Shown: one piece after another, positions 23,657 through 32,775 of the stretch
How positions within the stretch are numbered: the first letter of the stretch is position 1
How the letters are laid out: every line of letters begins with the position of its first letter
Assembly: GCF_022811645.1 (NCBI RefSeq)
Contig: NZ_CP094534.1
Span: 5,146,001 to 5,210,000 of the forward strand
Origin: Hymenobacter monticola
GTDB lineage: Bacteria; Bacteroidota; Bacteroidia; Cytophagales; Hymenobacteraceae
Reading direction: 5' to 3'
Length of the DNA stretch: 64,000 bases
Program-made: the position numbers and the translations under genes
Notes under the pieces: generated by a model
What the model saw: the letters and a program-made list of their open reading frames with translations, nothing else
Databases searched by the model: none
Told to the model about the DNA's origin: nothing

Positions 23657-24057
23657 TTAGTTTGCCTTTGGCGCAGGGGCCAAATGCCCGGCGGCGTGCG
23701 CCAGCAGACGGTCGCGGTGCGCGGCGCCATCGTGCGTGTTGGCAAACGAGATGCGGTGCTTTTGGCCATCAATGCGGTGCACCAGCGCGTCGGCCGGGCC
23801 ATCGGCTCGCGGTGGAAGGGATTGTGGCGCAGGTGGCGCATCTCGCGCACCATCAGCACGAGGTAGGCAGCGCCCACGGCTATTTCCAGGGCTCCCAACA
23901 GGGTAAAATGCTCAGCTCCCGTGAGAATGGGAACTACACCGAAAAACAGCACCAGGGCCGGCGCCACATGCCCCAGCGACTTGCCCACCTGCTGCTTGGC
24001 GTGGCGGCGGTGGTAGAGCGTGGTGCGGCCCTCGACGGCGGGAGTGGGAGTGGCCAT
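23657..24057 (-). pseudogene. Small membrane protein gene with an apparent single-base frameshift
   Basis: From ATG 24057 the frame reads a sensible protein: a basic start, LVLFFGVVPILTGAEHF and a second hydrophobic stretch to MVREMRHLRHNPFHRE. Beyond about 23800 this frame turns into Pro/Thr/Arg/Trp-rich text that runs into the next gene. Shifting the frame by -1 there gives DGPADALVHRIDGQKHRISF and a clean TAA at 23657. The total of 401 bases is one short of 134 codons. So this is a lost base, a sequencing error or, less likely, programmed -1 frameshifting. Function unknown; two-helix membrane protein with a soluble C-terminus. Confidence 0.6.
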
Positions 24058-24099
24058 ACCCAAAAAGGTCGGCAGAATTTAACAAACCAGCAATTAAGC

Positions 24100-24206
24100 C
24101 CGGTGCCAGGCCCCTAACCAACAGCCCCTAGGCCCCACGGCTGCGGCCGAGCTAGCCAAAAGTTCGGCAGTTGCGTATTGTTCAGCTACCGCTTGCCTGG
24201 CACCGG
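24100..24206. repeat. Inverted repeat upstream of the GH13 gene
   Basis: Perfect 12-base arms CCGGTGCCAGGC (24100-24111) and GCCTGGCACCGG (24195-24206) with an 83-base loop, in the 191-base divergent gap between the frameshifted gene and the GH13 gene. Confidence 0.55.
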
Positions 24207-24248
24207 CCAAATTTCTGGCTGCCTGGGCAAGGGGCTTTGCTTTTTTAA

Positions 24249-26132
24249 ATGACTGCCATTTCCGCCTCCAAACCGGCGCCCCGCGCCAAAACTTCCCCCA
24301 ATACCGCTACTCCCAAGCCTACCCCCCAGCCCGCCGGGCCCGCGCCGCAGCCCGGCATGGGCGCCGTGCCCCACGCCGAGGGCACCACCTTCCGGGTGTG
24401 GGCGCCCCACGCCGATGGTGTGTCCGTCATTGGCACCTTCAACGAGTGGCAGGCTGACAAAAACCCGCTAACGCACGAAAGCGACGGCTACTGGGCGCTC
24501 GACGTGCCCGGCGCCAAGCCCGGCGACGAGTATAAATTCCACATTACCAACGGCCAGCAGCAGTTCGACCGGAACGACCCCTACGCCCGGCAGGTGACCA
24601 ACTCGGCCGGCTCGTCGGTGGTGCACGACCCGCATTTTGACTGGGCCGACGACGAATTTCACATGCCGGCCTGGAATGAGCTGGTGATTTACGAGCTGCA
24701 CGTGGGCACCTTCAACGCCCCCGACGCCGACAAAGTGGGCACCTTCGCCGATGTGGCCGAAAAGCTGCCCTACCTGCGCGACCTGGGCATCAACTGCATC
24801 GAGTTGCTGCCGGCCACCGAGTTTCCGGGTAGCCGCTCCTGGGGCTACAACCCGGCCAACCCATTTGCGCTGGAAAGCGACTACGGCGGACCGGTGGCCT
24901 TCAAGGAACTGGTGAAAGCGGCCCACCAGCATGGCATCGCCGTGGTGCTCGATGTGGTATACAACCACTTCGGGCCCGGCGACCTGGACTTGTGGCAGTT
25001 CGACGGCTGGAGCGAGAACGACGGCGGCGGCATCTACTTCTACAACGACTGGAAGGCCGAAACGCCCTGGGGCCACAACCGCCCCGACTACGGCCGTCCC
25101 GAAGTGCGCCAGTACATCCGCGACAACGCTCTGATGTGGCTGCAGGACTACCGCGTCGACGGCCTGCGAGCCGACGCCATTGCCTTCATCCGCAACGTGA
25201 AGGGCGAGGAAGACCCCGGCGCCGACCTGCCCGAAGGCTGGAGCCTGATGCGCTGGATTAACGAGGAAATCGACCAGACCATGCCCTGGAAAATCACGAT
25301 TGCGGAAGACATGCGCGGCAACGCCGGCATCACCGAAAGCGTGGCCCACGGCGGCCAGGGCTTCGATTCGCAGTGGGACAGCTCGTTTGTCTACCCCATC
25401 GTGGACGCCCTCACCGCGCCCTTCGATGCCGACCGCAACATGCAGGCCGTGGCCCAGGCCCTGGCCGTGAGCTACAACGGCGACGCCTTCCGCCGCGTCA
25501 TCTACACCGAAAGCCACGACGAGGTGGCCAACGGCAAGCACCGCGTGGCCGACGAAATCATGCCCGGCGCGGCCGACAGCTACTTCTCCAAAAAGCGCAC
25601 CACGCTGGGCGCCGCGCTGGTGCTCACGGCGCCGGGCATCCCGATGCTGTTTCAGGGCCAGGAGTTTCTGGCCGATGGCGAGTTCAACGACGCCGAGCCG
25701 CTGGAGTGGGCCCACGTGGAAACCCGCGCCGGCCTGGTGCACCTCTACCGCGACCTCATCAGCCTGCGCCGCAACTACCACGGCACCACCCGGGGCCTGA
25801 GCGGGCAGCACACCCACGTTTTTCACGTCAACGACGCCGACAAGCTGGTGGCCTTCGCCCGCTGGAATGAAAGCGCGGACGCGCCCCACGACGCCACCAT
25901 CGTGCTGGCCAACTTCGCCAACGAAGCCCGCGAAAACTACACCATCGGCCTGCCCGGGCCCGGCCGCTGGACGGTGCGCTTCAACAGCGACTGGCGCGGC
26001 TATGATGGTGAATTCGGCGATTTCGACAGCTTCGGCGTCGATGCCGAGGCGGGCGAATACGACGGCTACGCCTGGCACGGCCGCATCGGCGTGGCGCCCT
26101 ACGCGGTGCTCATTTTGTCGCGCGAAGCCTAA
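24249..26132 (+). CDS. GH13 alpha-amylase family enzyme with CBM48 (glucan branching enzyme-like)
   Basis: 627 residues. After a Pro/Ala-rich start, residues 35-125 form a CBM48 (GTTFRVWAPHADGVSVIGTF, typical of GlgB). The GH13 barrel follows with its four regions: DVVYNHFGP, GLRADAIAFI (nucleophile Asp about 308), TIAEDM (acid/base Glu about 352) and ESHDEV (Asp about 423). A C-terminal beta domain ends the protein. The CBM48 plus barrel order fits 1,4-alpha-glucan branching enzymes or related intracellular amylases; no signal peptide, so it acts on cytosolic glycogen. The GT3 glycogen synthase 2.8 kb downstream supports this. Branching versus hydrolysis cannot be settled here. Confidence 0.85.
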   Translation: MTAISASKPAPRAKTSPNTATPKPTPQPAGPAPQPGMGAVPHAEGTTFRVWAPHADGVSVIGTFNEWQADKNPLTHESDGYWALDVPGAKPGDEYKFHITNGQQQFDRNDPYARQVTNSAGSSVVHDPHFDWADDEFHMPAWNELVIYELHVGTFNAPDADKVGTFADVAEKLPYLRDLGINCIELLPATEFPGSRSWGYNPANPFALESDYGGPVAFKELVKAAHQHGIAVVLDVVYNHFGPGDLDLWQFDGWSENDGGGIYFYNDWKAETPWGHNRPDYGRPEVRQYIRDNALMWLQDYRVDGLRADAIAFIRNVKGEEDPGADLPEGWSLMRWINEEIDQTMPWKITIAEDMRGNAGITESVAHGGQGFDSQWDSSFVYPIVDALTAPFDADRNMQAVAQALAVSYNGDAFRRVIYTESHDEVANGKHRVADEIMPGAADSYFSKKRTTLGAALVLTAPGIPMLFQGQEFLADGEFNDAEPLEWAHVETRAGLVHLYRDLISLRRNYHGTTRGLSGQHTHVFHVNDADKLVAFARWNESADAPHDATIVLANFANEARENYTIGLPGPGRWTVRFNSDWRGYDGEFGDFDSFGVDAEAGEYDGYAWHGRIGVAPYAVLILSREA

Positions 26133-26156
26133 CCATTCATCCGCTGTTCGTATAGC

Positions 26157-26190
26157 AGAACGTCATGTGGCAAGCGCCGCATGACGTTCT
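26157..26190. repeat. Short palindrome of the GTCATG family
   Basis: Arms AGAACGTCATGTGGC and GCCGCATGACGTTCT around a four-base loop. The AGAACGTCATG ends are shared with elements at 40464, 43631 and 47271. It could terminate the GH13 transcript. Confidence 0.75.
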
Positions 26191-26246
26191 TGCATTTTGT
26201 ATTGCCCACGTTCTGAGGTTTCGCGCCTCGCTCCTTTTCCTAGCTT

Positions 26247-27143
26247 ATGATGCCAACCGACTCCCCTCCTACTCAATTCAATAACGCCCCGAACTCTGAG
26301 TTCAAGAACGCACTCTTTATTGCCACCGGGGTTATTTCGGCCGCGTTCGGGCTCAAATCTTTCCTGCTTTCGAGCCACTTCATTGATGGCGGCGTCACGG
26401 GCGTTTCAATGCTGCTGGCCACGGGCTTCCGGCTGCCGCTGTCCATTCTGATTCTGGTCATCAACCTACCCTTTATTGCCTTGGGCTATAACCAACTGGG
26501 CCGGCGCTTTGCCTTGCGCAGCGCCATTGGCATTGGTGGGCTGGCACTGGTGCTGGCCGTGGTTCCCTTCCCCGACGTGACGCACGACCTACTCCTGACG
26601 GCCGTGTTCGGGGGGGTATTTATTGGAGCAGGCATTGGGCTGGCCATGCGCGGCGGGGCCGTGCTCGACGGCACCGAAATTGCCGCCCTACTCGTAAGCC
26701 GCTACTTGGTGCTGCTCAAAGTCAGCGACTTAATCCTGATTCTCAACGTCGTCATCTTCGGCGTGGCGGTGCTGGTGCTGGGCACCGAGCCGGCCTTGTA
26801 TTCGATGCTCACGTACTTCGCCGCTGCCCGCGTGCTGGAGTTCGTGCTCAACGGCATCGAGCAGTACACGGGCGTCACCATCGTGTCGGAATACAGCAAC
26901 GACATCCGCCGGGTCATCACCGAAAAGCTGGGCCGGGGCGTCACGATGTACCAAGGCAAGTCGGGCTACGGCAAGCGCGGCGAAATGGGCATTGAGCGCG
27001 ACATCGTTTTCACCGTCGTCACGCGCCTGGAGCTGCCCGCCCTGCGCACCGCTGTGCAGGAAGTAGACCCCCGCGCTTTTATCGTGCAGTATCGCATCGA
27101 CGATGCGCAGGGCGGCATTATCAAGAAGCGGGCGCTGCATTAA
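26247..27143 (+). CDS. YitT family membrane protein
   Basis: 298 residues. Five or six membrane helices cover residues 20-195, including FGLKSFLLSSHFIDGGVTGV near the start, characteristic of YitT/DUF161. The C-terminal cytosolic DUF2179 domain (residues 210-298) contains GVTMYQGKSGYGKRGEMGIE and VVTRLELPALRTAVQEVDP. The function is unknown in all homologues, though transport has been proposed. Flanked on both sides by palindromic repeats, so probably transcribed alone. Confidence 0.88.
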   Translation: MMPTDSPPTQFNNAPNSEFKNALFIATGVISAAFGLKSFLLSSHFIDGGVTGVSMLLATGFRLPLSILILVINLPFIALGYNQLGRRFALRSAIGIGGLALVLAVVPFPDVTHDLLLTAVFGGVFIGAGIGLAMRGGAVLDGTEIAALLVSRYLVLLKVSDLILILNVVIFGVAVLVLGTEPALYSMLTYFAAARVLEFVLNGIEQYTGVTIVSEYSNDIRRVITEKLGRGVTMYQGKSGYGKRGEMGIERDIVFTVVTRLELPALRTAVQEVDPRAFIVQYRIDDAQGGIIKKRALH

Positions 27144-27171
27144 GGCTTTCTCCAACGCGCCGCCTGCTGTA

Positions 27172-27274
27172 GCGCCTCACCCCCAGCCCCTCTCCCCAAG
27201 GAGAGGGGAGCCAGTCGTCAGGAGCATGGCCGGTTCCTCCTCTCCTTGGGGAGAGGGGGTCAGGGGGTGAGGCG
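27172..27274. repeat. Palindromic repeat (family l, copy 2)
   Basis: GCGCCTCACCCCC opens and GGGGGTGAGGCGC closes the element; inner CT-rich and AG-rich blocks pair again. The central GCCAGTCGTCA and following CTCCT text match the element at 19720-19862. Confidence 0.8.
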
Positions 27275-27305
27275 CCACGGCACCGCGCACTCCAACACTA
27301 TCCTC

Positions 27306-28619
27306 ATGCCCACCTTCACCGCCCCCGCCGGCACCATCATCGGCCGGGCCGATGGGCCGGTGCTGCGCGCCACGGGCATTCGCTACGCCCGCGCCGCGCG
27401 CTTCCAGCCGCCGGAGCCCGAACCACCCGCCACGGAACCAATTCAAGCTACGGCGCCCGCACCCGCCTGCCCGCAGCTGGCCGACCCGCGCGTGGACCAG
27501 GTAATGGGCGACCTGTTTGCCGCCCTGAGCTTCGACGAAGACTGCCTGCGCCTGTCCATCACCCTGCCCGCCGACTACCGGCCGGGCGAAGGCCTGCCGG
27601 TCATCGTGTGGGTGCACGGCGGCTCCTACGTTTCGGGCGCGGGTGACTTGGCCATCTACGACCCCGCCACCTGGGTAGCCGAGCAGCGCGTCGTATTCGT
27701 GGCCGTCACGTACCGGCTGGGGCTGTTTGGGTTTCTGGGCAGCGGCAGCACGCCGCCCAATCTGGGCTTGCTCGATTTGCTGGAAGCCCTGCGCTGGGTG
27801 CAGCGCAACATCGCCGCTTTCGGTGGCGACCCGGCCCTGGTTTCCCTGTTCGGCCATTCTTCGGGAGCCGATGCCATTGCTCAGCTCATGCTGACGAAGG
27901 GGGCGGCCGGTTTGTTCCGACGCGCCATCATGCACAGCGCGCCACTGGGCCTCACCCGGGGCCGCCAGCGCATGCTGCGCGCCATGAGCCTGGCCGTGGG
28001 CCCGCTCCTTCCCACCGCCTCCGTGGCCGAGGTACTGGCCCGCGAAAGCGCCGTGGTGCGGGCCGCCCGCTGGCAGGGCCTGAAAAGCGGCATGCCCTTC
28101 GGCCCTCAGTACGACGCCGCCCCGCTCCCACCCGAAACCGAAATTGACGCCACCTGGGCCGCCGTGGCCCCGCACATCGACGTGCTCATCGGCGCAACGG
28201 CGGAGGAAACCCGCTTTTTTGCGGTCATCGACCCGACTTTCAATTGGCTGCAGCGCCTGCCGGTGGCGGGCCGCCACGTGGTGCGCCTGCTTACGGAAGT
28301 CACCTCGCGGCGCATCTACCTGGGCCCGGCGCAGGCGTTTGCGGCGCGCCAGGCCCGCGCGGGCGGCCGGACCTGGCGGTTTGTGCTCACCTATCAGCCG
28401 CCGGGCAGTCCGTTCGGGGCCGCGCACGTGGTCGACTTGCCGCTCTTGCTGGGCAACCGCGCCAGCTGGGCTGCCACGCCGCTGCTGGGCGAGGCCGACT
28501 GGGAAGAATTCGATGCCGCCGGCCGGCAGGTGCGGCAGTTATGGGCCGATTTTGCCCGCACCGGTGCGCTGCCCGCGCGGGTTGATATTCCGGGCGTGCT
28601 GAAGGTGGAGAAGGCGTAG
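27306..28619 (+). CDS. Type B carboxylesterase/lipase family protein
   Basis: 437 residues. VIVWVHGGSYVSGAG forms the oxyanion hole, and FGHSSGADA carries the nucleophile Ser near residue 185. NLGLLDLLEALRWVQRNIAAFGGDP is the standard family block. The catalytic Glu is probably in GATAEETRFF and His in the FGAAHVVDLP region, somewhat reduced compared with eukaryotic members. No signal peptide, so cytosolic. ATG 27306 follows the repeat; earlier in-frame codons lie inside it. Substrate unknown. Confidence 0.88.
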   Translation: MPTFTAPAGTIIGRADGPVLRATGIRYARAARFQPPEPEPPATEPIQATAPAPACPQLADPRVDQVMGDLFAALSFDEDCLRLSITLPADYRPGEGLPVIVWVHGGSYVSGAGDLAIYDPATWVAEQRVVFVAVTYRLGLFGFLGSGSTPPNLGLLDLLEALRWVQRNIAAFGGDPALVSLFGHSSGADAIAQLMLTKGAAGLFRRAIMHSAPLGLTRGRQRMLRAMSLAVGPLLPTASVAEVLARESAVVRAARWQGLKSGMPFGPQYDAAPLPPETEIDATWAAVAPHIDVLIGATAEETRFFAVIDPTFNWLQRLPVAGRHVVRLLTEVTSRRIYLGPAQAFAARQARAGGRTWRFVLTYQPPGSPFGAAHVVDLPLLLGNRASWAATPLLGEADWEEFDAAGRQVRQLWADFARTGALPARVDIPGVLKVEKA

Positions 28620-28628
28620 ATAAAGACT

Positions 28629-28716
28629 GTCATCCTAAGCGTAGCGAAGGACCTTTTCACGCTTGAACAGTAGCCGTTCGGACGTGAGAAGGTCCTTCGC
28701 TACGCTCAGGATGACA
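28629..28716. repeat. Palindromic repeat (TGTCATCCT type)
   Basis: Arms TGTCATCCTAAGCGTAGCG... and ...CGCTACGCTCAGGATGACA pair over about 35 bases around a short loop. It resembles the TGTCATTGCGAGC family in its outer end but differs inside. Confidence 0.8.
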
Positions 28717-28848
28717 GGCGAAAAACAGCGTGTTCCTAGTTGAGGCGCTTGATGCTACCGGTAGCTAGGCAACTACTGCCTCGTCAATAATTACCCTATA
28801 TCCCCGAAAAAAGCCTCTCGCAGTTGGCAGGTGCTGCTTAAATCGGCT

Positions 28849-28856
28849 TACCTTTC
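28849..28856 (+). promoter_or_regulatory. Probable promoter of the glycogen synthase gene
   Basis: TACCTTTC is one base from the TAnnTTTG consensus; a TTG at 28824-28826 sits 22 bases upstream, near the usual -33 position. The ATG follows 37 bases after the element. Confidence 0.45.
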
Positions 28857-28893
28857 GCCACGTTCTAACCCGCTGTTCTTCGCCCCCACCCGT

Positions 28894-30732
28894 ATGCCAA
28901 CCACCGCCACCGCCCCCGACGCCCTCTTTCCCGATTCGCTGCTTGTGGAAGTGGCGTGGGAAGTCTGCAACCAGGTGGGCGGCATCTACACCGTTATTCG
29001 CTCGAAGGTGCCGGCCACCGTGCCCGTGTGGGGCGACCGGTACTGCCTGCTGGGCCCCTACTTCCCCAACATGGCCCAGGGCGAGTTTGAGCCCTACGAC
29101 GACCTGGCCGTACACACCGCCGCCGACCCGTTTGGGGCGGCCGTGCGCACCATGCGCGCCCAGGGCTACGACGTGCAGATTGGCACCTGGCTGATAACCG
29201 GCCGCCCCCGCGTAGTGCTCATCAACCCTTTCCAGGCCTACGGCCAGCTGGGCCAGCACAAGGCCGACCTGTGGCAGCGCCACGGCATCCCTTCGCCCGA
29301 TAACGACGACCTGCTGCACCAGGTCATTGCCTTTGGGCACCTCACCACCATCTTCTTCCAGCACGTGGCCGCGCAGGTGAAGCCCGCGCAGCGCCTGCTG
29401 GGCCACTTCCACGAGTGGATGACCGGCGTGGCCATTCCGGAGCTACGGCGCCTGCAGGTGCCGGCGCACCTGCTCTTCACCACCCACGCCACGCTGCTCG
29501 GCCGCTACTTGGCCATGAACGACCCCGCTTTCTACGACCACCTCATGTGGGTGAACTGGGAGAAAGAGGCCAAGCACTTCAACATCGAGCCAGCCGTGCG
29601 CATGGAGCGCGCCGCCGCTCACGGCAGCCACGTGTTCACCACCGTCAGCGAGCTGACGGTACGCGAGTGCATATACCTGCTCGACCGCATTCCCGACGCG
29701 GTGCTGCCCAACGGCCTCAACATCGAGCGCTTCGTGGCCCTGCACGAGTTCCAGAACCTGCACCAGCAGTACAAGGCCAAAATTCACGAATTCGTGATGG
29801 CGCACTTCTTCCAGTCGTACGCTTTCGACCTAGATAAGACCCTGTATTTCTTCACCTCGGGCCGCTACGAGTACCACAACAAGGGCTTTGACTTGACTTT
29901 GGAAGCCCTGGCCCGCCTCAACCATCGCATTCAGCAAAGCGGGCTCGATGGCCAGGTGGTGATGTTTTTCATCACCAAGCGCCCCTACACCAGCATCAAC
30001 CCGCAGGTGCTGGAGCGCCGCGCCCTGCTCGACGAGGTGCACGAAACCTGCCAGGCCATTGAGCGGCAGGTGGGCGAGCGCCTGTTCTACGCCGCCGCCG
30101 CCAGCTCCGACCACAAGCTGCCCGACCTCAGCGCTATGGTGGACGACTACTGGAAGCTGCGCTACCGCCGCACGCTGCAAAGCTGGAAAACCAACACCCT
30201 GCCGCCCGTCATCACCCACAACCTGGTGAACGACCAGGACGACGACATCCTGAACTTCATGCGTCGGGCCAGCCTGCTCAACCACAAGCACGACCGGGTG
30301 AAAATGGTGTACCACCCCGATTTTGTGTCGCCGGCCTCGCCCCTGCTGGGCATGGAGTACGGGCAGTTTGTGCGCGGCTGCCACATGGGCGTGTTTCCAA
30401 GCTACTACGAGCCCTGGGGCTACACGCCGCTCGAATGCGTGGCCCGCGGCGTGCCCGCCATCACCTCCGACCTGTCGGGCTTTGGCGACTACGTGCTCCA
30501 AACCATCCCGGAGCCCGAGCAGAAAGGCATTTTCGTGGTGCACCGCCAGGAAAAATCCTTCGACGAGTCGGCCGAGGAGCTGTGCAACATGCTCTGGGAC
30601 TTCGTGCAGCTCAACCGCCGCGAGCGCATCATGCAGCGCAACGCCGTGGAAAGCTCCGCCGAGCTCTTCGACTGGAAAAACCTGCGCGTGCACTACGACC
30701 GGGCCTACGCGCTGGCGTTGGAACGGCAGTAG
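28894..30732 (+). CDS. Eukaryote-type (GT3) glycogen synthase
   Basis: 612 residues. Unlike the usual bacterial GT5 GlgA, this follows the animal/fungal GT3 pattern: EVAWEVCNQVGGIYTVIRSK at residue 20, LLGHFHEWMTG, TTHATLLGRYL, FTSGRYEYHNKGFDL, and the catalytic E-x7-E in YYEPWGYTPLE near residue 505. GT3 enzymes extend alpha-1,4-glucan, normally from UDP-glucose. Animal-type phosphorylation tails are not evident. Such GT3 synthases occur in several Bacteroidota. With the GH13 branching-type enzyme upstream it covers chain extension and branching. ATG 28894 is preferred over the in-frame codon at 28831 because conservation begins here. Confidence 0.93.
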   Translation: MPTTATAPDALFPDSLLVEVAWEVCNQVGGIYTVIRSKVPATVPVWGDRYCLLGPYFPNMAQGEFEPYDDLAVHTAADPFGAAVRTMRAQGYDVQIGTWLITGRPRVVLINPFQAYGQLGQHKADLWQRHGIPSPDNDDLLHQVIAFGHLTTIFFQHVAAQVKPAQRLLGHFHEWMTGVAIPELRRLQVPAHLLFTTHATLLGRYLAMNDPAFYDHLMWVNWEKEAKHFNIEPAVRMERAAAHGSHVFTTVSELTVRECIYLLDRIPDAVLPNGLNIERFVALHEFQNLHQQYKAKIHEFVMAHFFQSYAFDLDKTLYFFTSGRYEYHNKGFDLTLEALARLNHRIQQSGLDGQVVMFFITKRPYTSINPQVLERRALLDEVHETCQAIERQVGERLFYAAAASSDHKLPDLSAMVDDYWKLRYRRTLQSWKTNTLPPVITHNLVNDQDDDILNFMRRASLLNHKHDRVKMVYHPDFVSPASPLLGMEYGQFVRGCHMGVFPSYYEPWGYTPLECVARGVPAITSDLSGFGDYVLQTIPEPEQKGIFVVHRQEKSFDESAEELCNMLWDFVQLNRRERIMQRNAVESSAELFDWKNLRVHYDRAYALALERQ

Positions 30733-30743
30733 TGGTTATCGCC

Positions 30744-30775
30744 TGTCATTGCGAGCGCAGCGAAGCAATCCGTCC
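30744..30775. repeat. Solo half of the composite repeat
   Basis: These 32 bases, beginning TGTCATTGCGAGCGCAGCG, are identical to the left arm of the element at 36176-36207, but no matching right arm follows. It looks like a decayed or half element after the glycogen synthase stop. Confidence 0.75.
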
Positions 30776-30814
30776 TGTTCTAAGTGACCAGCCCTCTATT
30801 GTGACAAAGCCAAA

Positions 30815-31423
30815 ATGTACAGGCATTTCCTAATCTGCTGCCTATCAATTTGCGCCGCTGAGACACGGGCACAAACCTGCGTTCACACCGGTTTGTCCAA
30901 GACCCACACTTTCAAAATCACCTCCCAAAGATTCAAGCGGGCAGATAGCATCAGGGATTCGTGCATGGTTACAATTTCGGTGTTTGACAAACAGAATCAA
31001 AAGCTGCTGCAAAACATCAGTTATCCATCTACCCATTTTTTCAGCAACGTTTATCGTCGCTGCAATGCGGTGCGGTCGTATTCAACTGGTACAAATAAGA
31101 ATACGCCAGCAACCGATAACGATTATGGCGACTTCATCGTCGCTGATTTTAATTTCGATGGCAAGGACGATTTCGCTGCTAAAAACGACTCTGGCGGAAA
31201 CGGTGGCCCAACTTACAACTACTACATCCAAAACCGGACCGGCAAATTTGTTATCGACCACTTTCTGACGCAGTACGTGGCCCATTTTCCATACAAGATT
31301 AGTAAGCAGCAGAAAACCCTTGCAACGCTTGTCCATGCCAATGCTGACCAGCTAAAGGGAGCCGCCTATCAGTTTGACAGCGCCAAAAATGAATGGCGCA
31401 GAATCCTACACTGGTGGCAATAG
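30815..31423 (+). CDS. Secreted XAC2610/FG-GAP-like hypothetical protein, low GC
   Basis: 202 residues. A signal peptide ends around TRAQ (residue 20). Near residue 110, DFNFDGKDDFAAKNDSGGNG resembles the calcium-loop motif found in XAC2610-like periplasmic proteins. The C-terminus has ATLVHANADQLKGAAYQFD. The gene is clearly more AT-rich than its neighbours, with different codon use, suggesting acquisition. It follows a half repeat element and precedes the DUF4198 gene by 16 bases. No function assigned. Confidence 0.68.
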   Translation: MYRHFLICCLSICAAETRAQTCVHTGLSKTHTFKITSQRFKRADSIRDSCMVTISVFDKQNQKLLQNISYPSTHFFSNVYRRCNAVRSYSTGTNKNTPATDNDYGDFIVADFNFDGKDDFAAKNDSGGNGGPTYNYYIQNRTGKFVIDHFLTQYVAHFPYKISKQQKTLATLVHANADQLKGAAYQFDSAKNEWRRILHWWQ

Positions 31424-31439
31424 CCAGCTATTTACCATA

Positions 31440-32309
31440 ATGAATCGTAGGCTTTACTGTTGCTTACTGCTGGTATTGCTGGCCAGCGCCGCCCTCGCCC
31501 ACGAGTTCTGGCTCGAGCCGCCGCGCTTCCGCCTCGCGCCCGGCGCCACGGCCCACGTGCACACCTTCATCGGTGCCGACTTCGCGGGCAAACCCTGGAC
31601 CACCAAGGCCATCAAGGTGCTGCGCCTGGTGCGCTACGGCCCTGCCCCGGCCGACAGCACCAGCCTCACCCCTCAGAACGCCGCCGAAACCGACACCTTC
31701 CGCACCGATTTTTATTTCCAGCACCCCGGCACCCACGTGGTGCTCCTGCGCTCCACCAACTCTTTCCTGGAACTACCCGCCGAGCAGTTCACCGCCTACC
31801 TGCGCGAAGAAGGCCTCGACTACGCCCTGAAGCTGCGCCAGGAAAACGAGCAAATGGCTCTGCCCGGCCGCGAAACCTACCGCCGTTGCGCGAAAGCCCT
31901 GGTGCAGGTGGGCGAAGCCGGCGCCACCGCGCCCGCCACCGACAGCGCCTGCCGCCGCGTGTACGGCCTGCCGCTGGAGCTGGTGCCCGAGCAAAACCCC
32001 TACCGCGTGGCCCTCGATAAATCCCTCACCGTGCGCGTGCTGCGTGCTGGCAAGCCGGCTTTTGGAGCGGCCGTGCAGGTGTGGCAGCGCCAGCCGGGCG
32101 GCCTGCCCACCACGCATTACACTACTCGCGCCAACCAAAACGGCCGGATTTTGTTACGTTTGTCCGGACCGGGCCCGTACCTGCTGGCGGCAGTGGATAT
32201 GAGCCCGGCTCCGGCCCGGCTGCGCGACCGCGCCGACTGGCAATCAACCTGGGCCTCGCTCACGTTTGCCGGGCCGGCGGCTCCCCTGCGGCCGGGCACA
32301 AAACATTAA
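31440..32309 (+). CDS. DUF4198-like exported protein
   Basis: 289 residues. Signal peptide residues 1-20 end at LAHEFWLEPP; the HEFWLEP start is the hallmark of DUF4198 proteins, some annotated as nickel-uptake accessory proteins. An N-terminal beta domain is followed by a Transthyretin-like second domain (KSLTVRVLRAGKPAFGAAVQVW). The His just after the signal cleavage could bind metal. The start ATG lies close to the end of the preceding gene, but the base composition changes sharply between them. Confidence 0.72.
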   Translation: MNRRLYCCLLLVLLASAALAHEFWLEPPRFRLAPGATAHVHTFIGADFAGKPWTTKAIKVLRLVRYGPAPADSTSLTPQNAAETDTFRTDFYFQHPGTHVVLLRSTNSFLELPAEQFTAYLREEGLDYALKLRQENEQMALPGRETYRRCAKALVQVGEAGATAPATDSACRRVYGLPLELVPEQNPYRVALDKSLTVRVLRAGKPAFGAAVQVWQRQPGGLPTTHYTTRANQNGRILLRLSGPGPYLLAAVDMSPAPARLRDRADWQSTWASLTFAGPAAPLRPGTKH

Positions 32310-32326
32310 CGAACTTCACCCGCAGT

Positions 32327-32349
32327 TTTGGGTTTTTTCTTTACCTTCG
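32327..32349 (+). promoter_or_regulatory. Possible promoter of the STAS gene
   Basis: TTTGGG-type text followed by TACCTTCG, one mismatch from TAnnTTTG, in the 70-base gap before the ATG at 32380. Confidence 0.3.
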
Positions 32350-32379
32350 CCGTTCCCTTACTCCCCCCGCTTACGCTGT

Positions 32380-32754
32380 ATGAAGTACACGATTGATAAA
32401 AAAGATAGCTACACCATCATCACCATTGAGGAGAAGAAGCTCGACACCACCGTGGCGCCCGACCTCAAATCGGAGTTTGTGAAGCTGAACGCTGAAGGCA
32501 TCAACAATTTGATTCTGGACCTCACCAACGTGAAGTACACGGATTCGTCGGGCCTGAGCTCCATTCTGATTGCCAACCGCTTGTGCAACTCCACCGGCGG
32601 CCTGCTGGTGCTCACCGGCCTGCAAGACCACGTGCTCAAGCTCATCACCATCAGCAAGCTGGAATCGGTGCTGCACATCCTGCCCACGGTGGAAGAAGGC
32701 ATTGACCGCGTGTTTCTGCACGCCATCGAGCGCGACCTGACGGACAAGGAGTAG
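32380..32754 (+). CDS. STAS-domain anti-sigma factor antagonist-like protein
   Basis: 124 residues. A single STAS domain: the beta strand ITIEEKKLDTTVAPDLKSE, then LILDLTNVKYTDSSGLSSIL with the conserved Asp-Ser-Ser where SpoIIAA-type proteins are phosphorylated, and a C-terminal helix. In Bacillus such proteins bind anti-sigma kinases; Bacteroidota homologues are often stand-alone with unknown partners. No serine kinase is adjacent, and nothing links it to the ECF operon 25 kb away. It leads a plus-strand series ending with trpS. Confidence 0.88.
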   Translation: MKYTIDKKDSYTIITIEEKKLDTTVAPDLKSEFVKLNAEGINNLILDLTNVKYTDSSGLSSILIANRLCNSTGGLLVLTGLQDHVLKLITISKLESVLHILPTVEEGIDRVFLHAIERDLTDKE

Positions 32755-32775
32755 ATTTTTTAGCCGCAAGCTATA

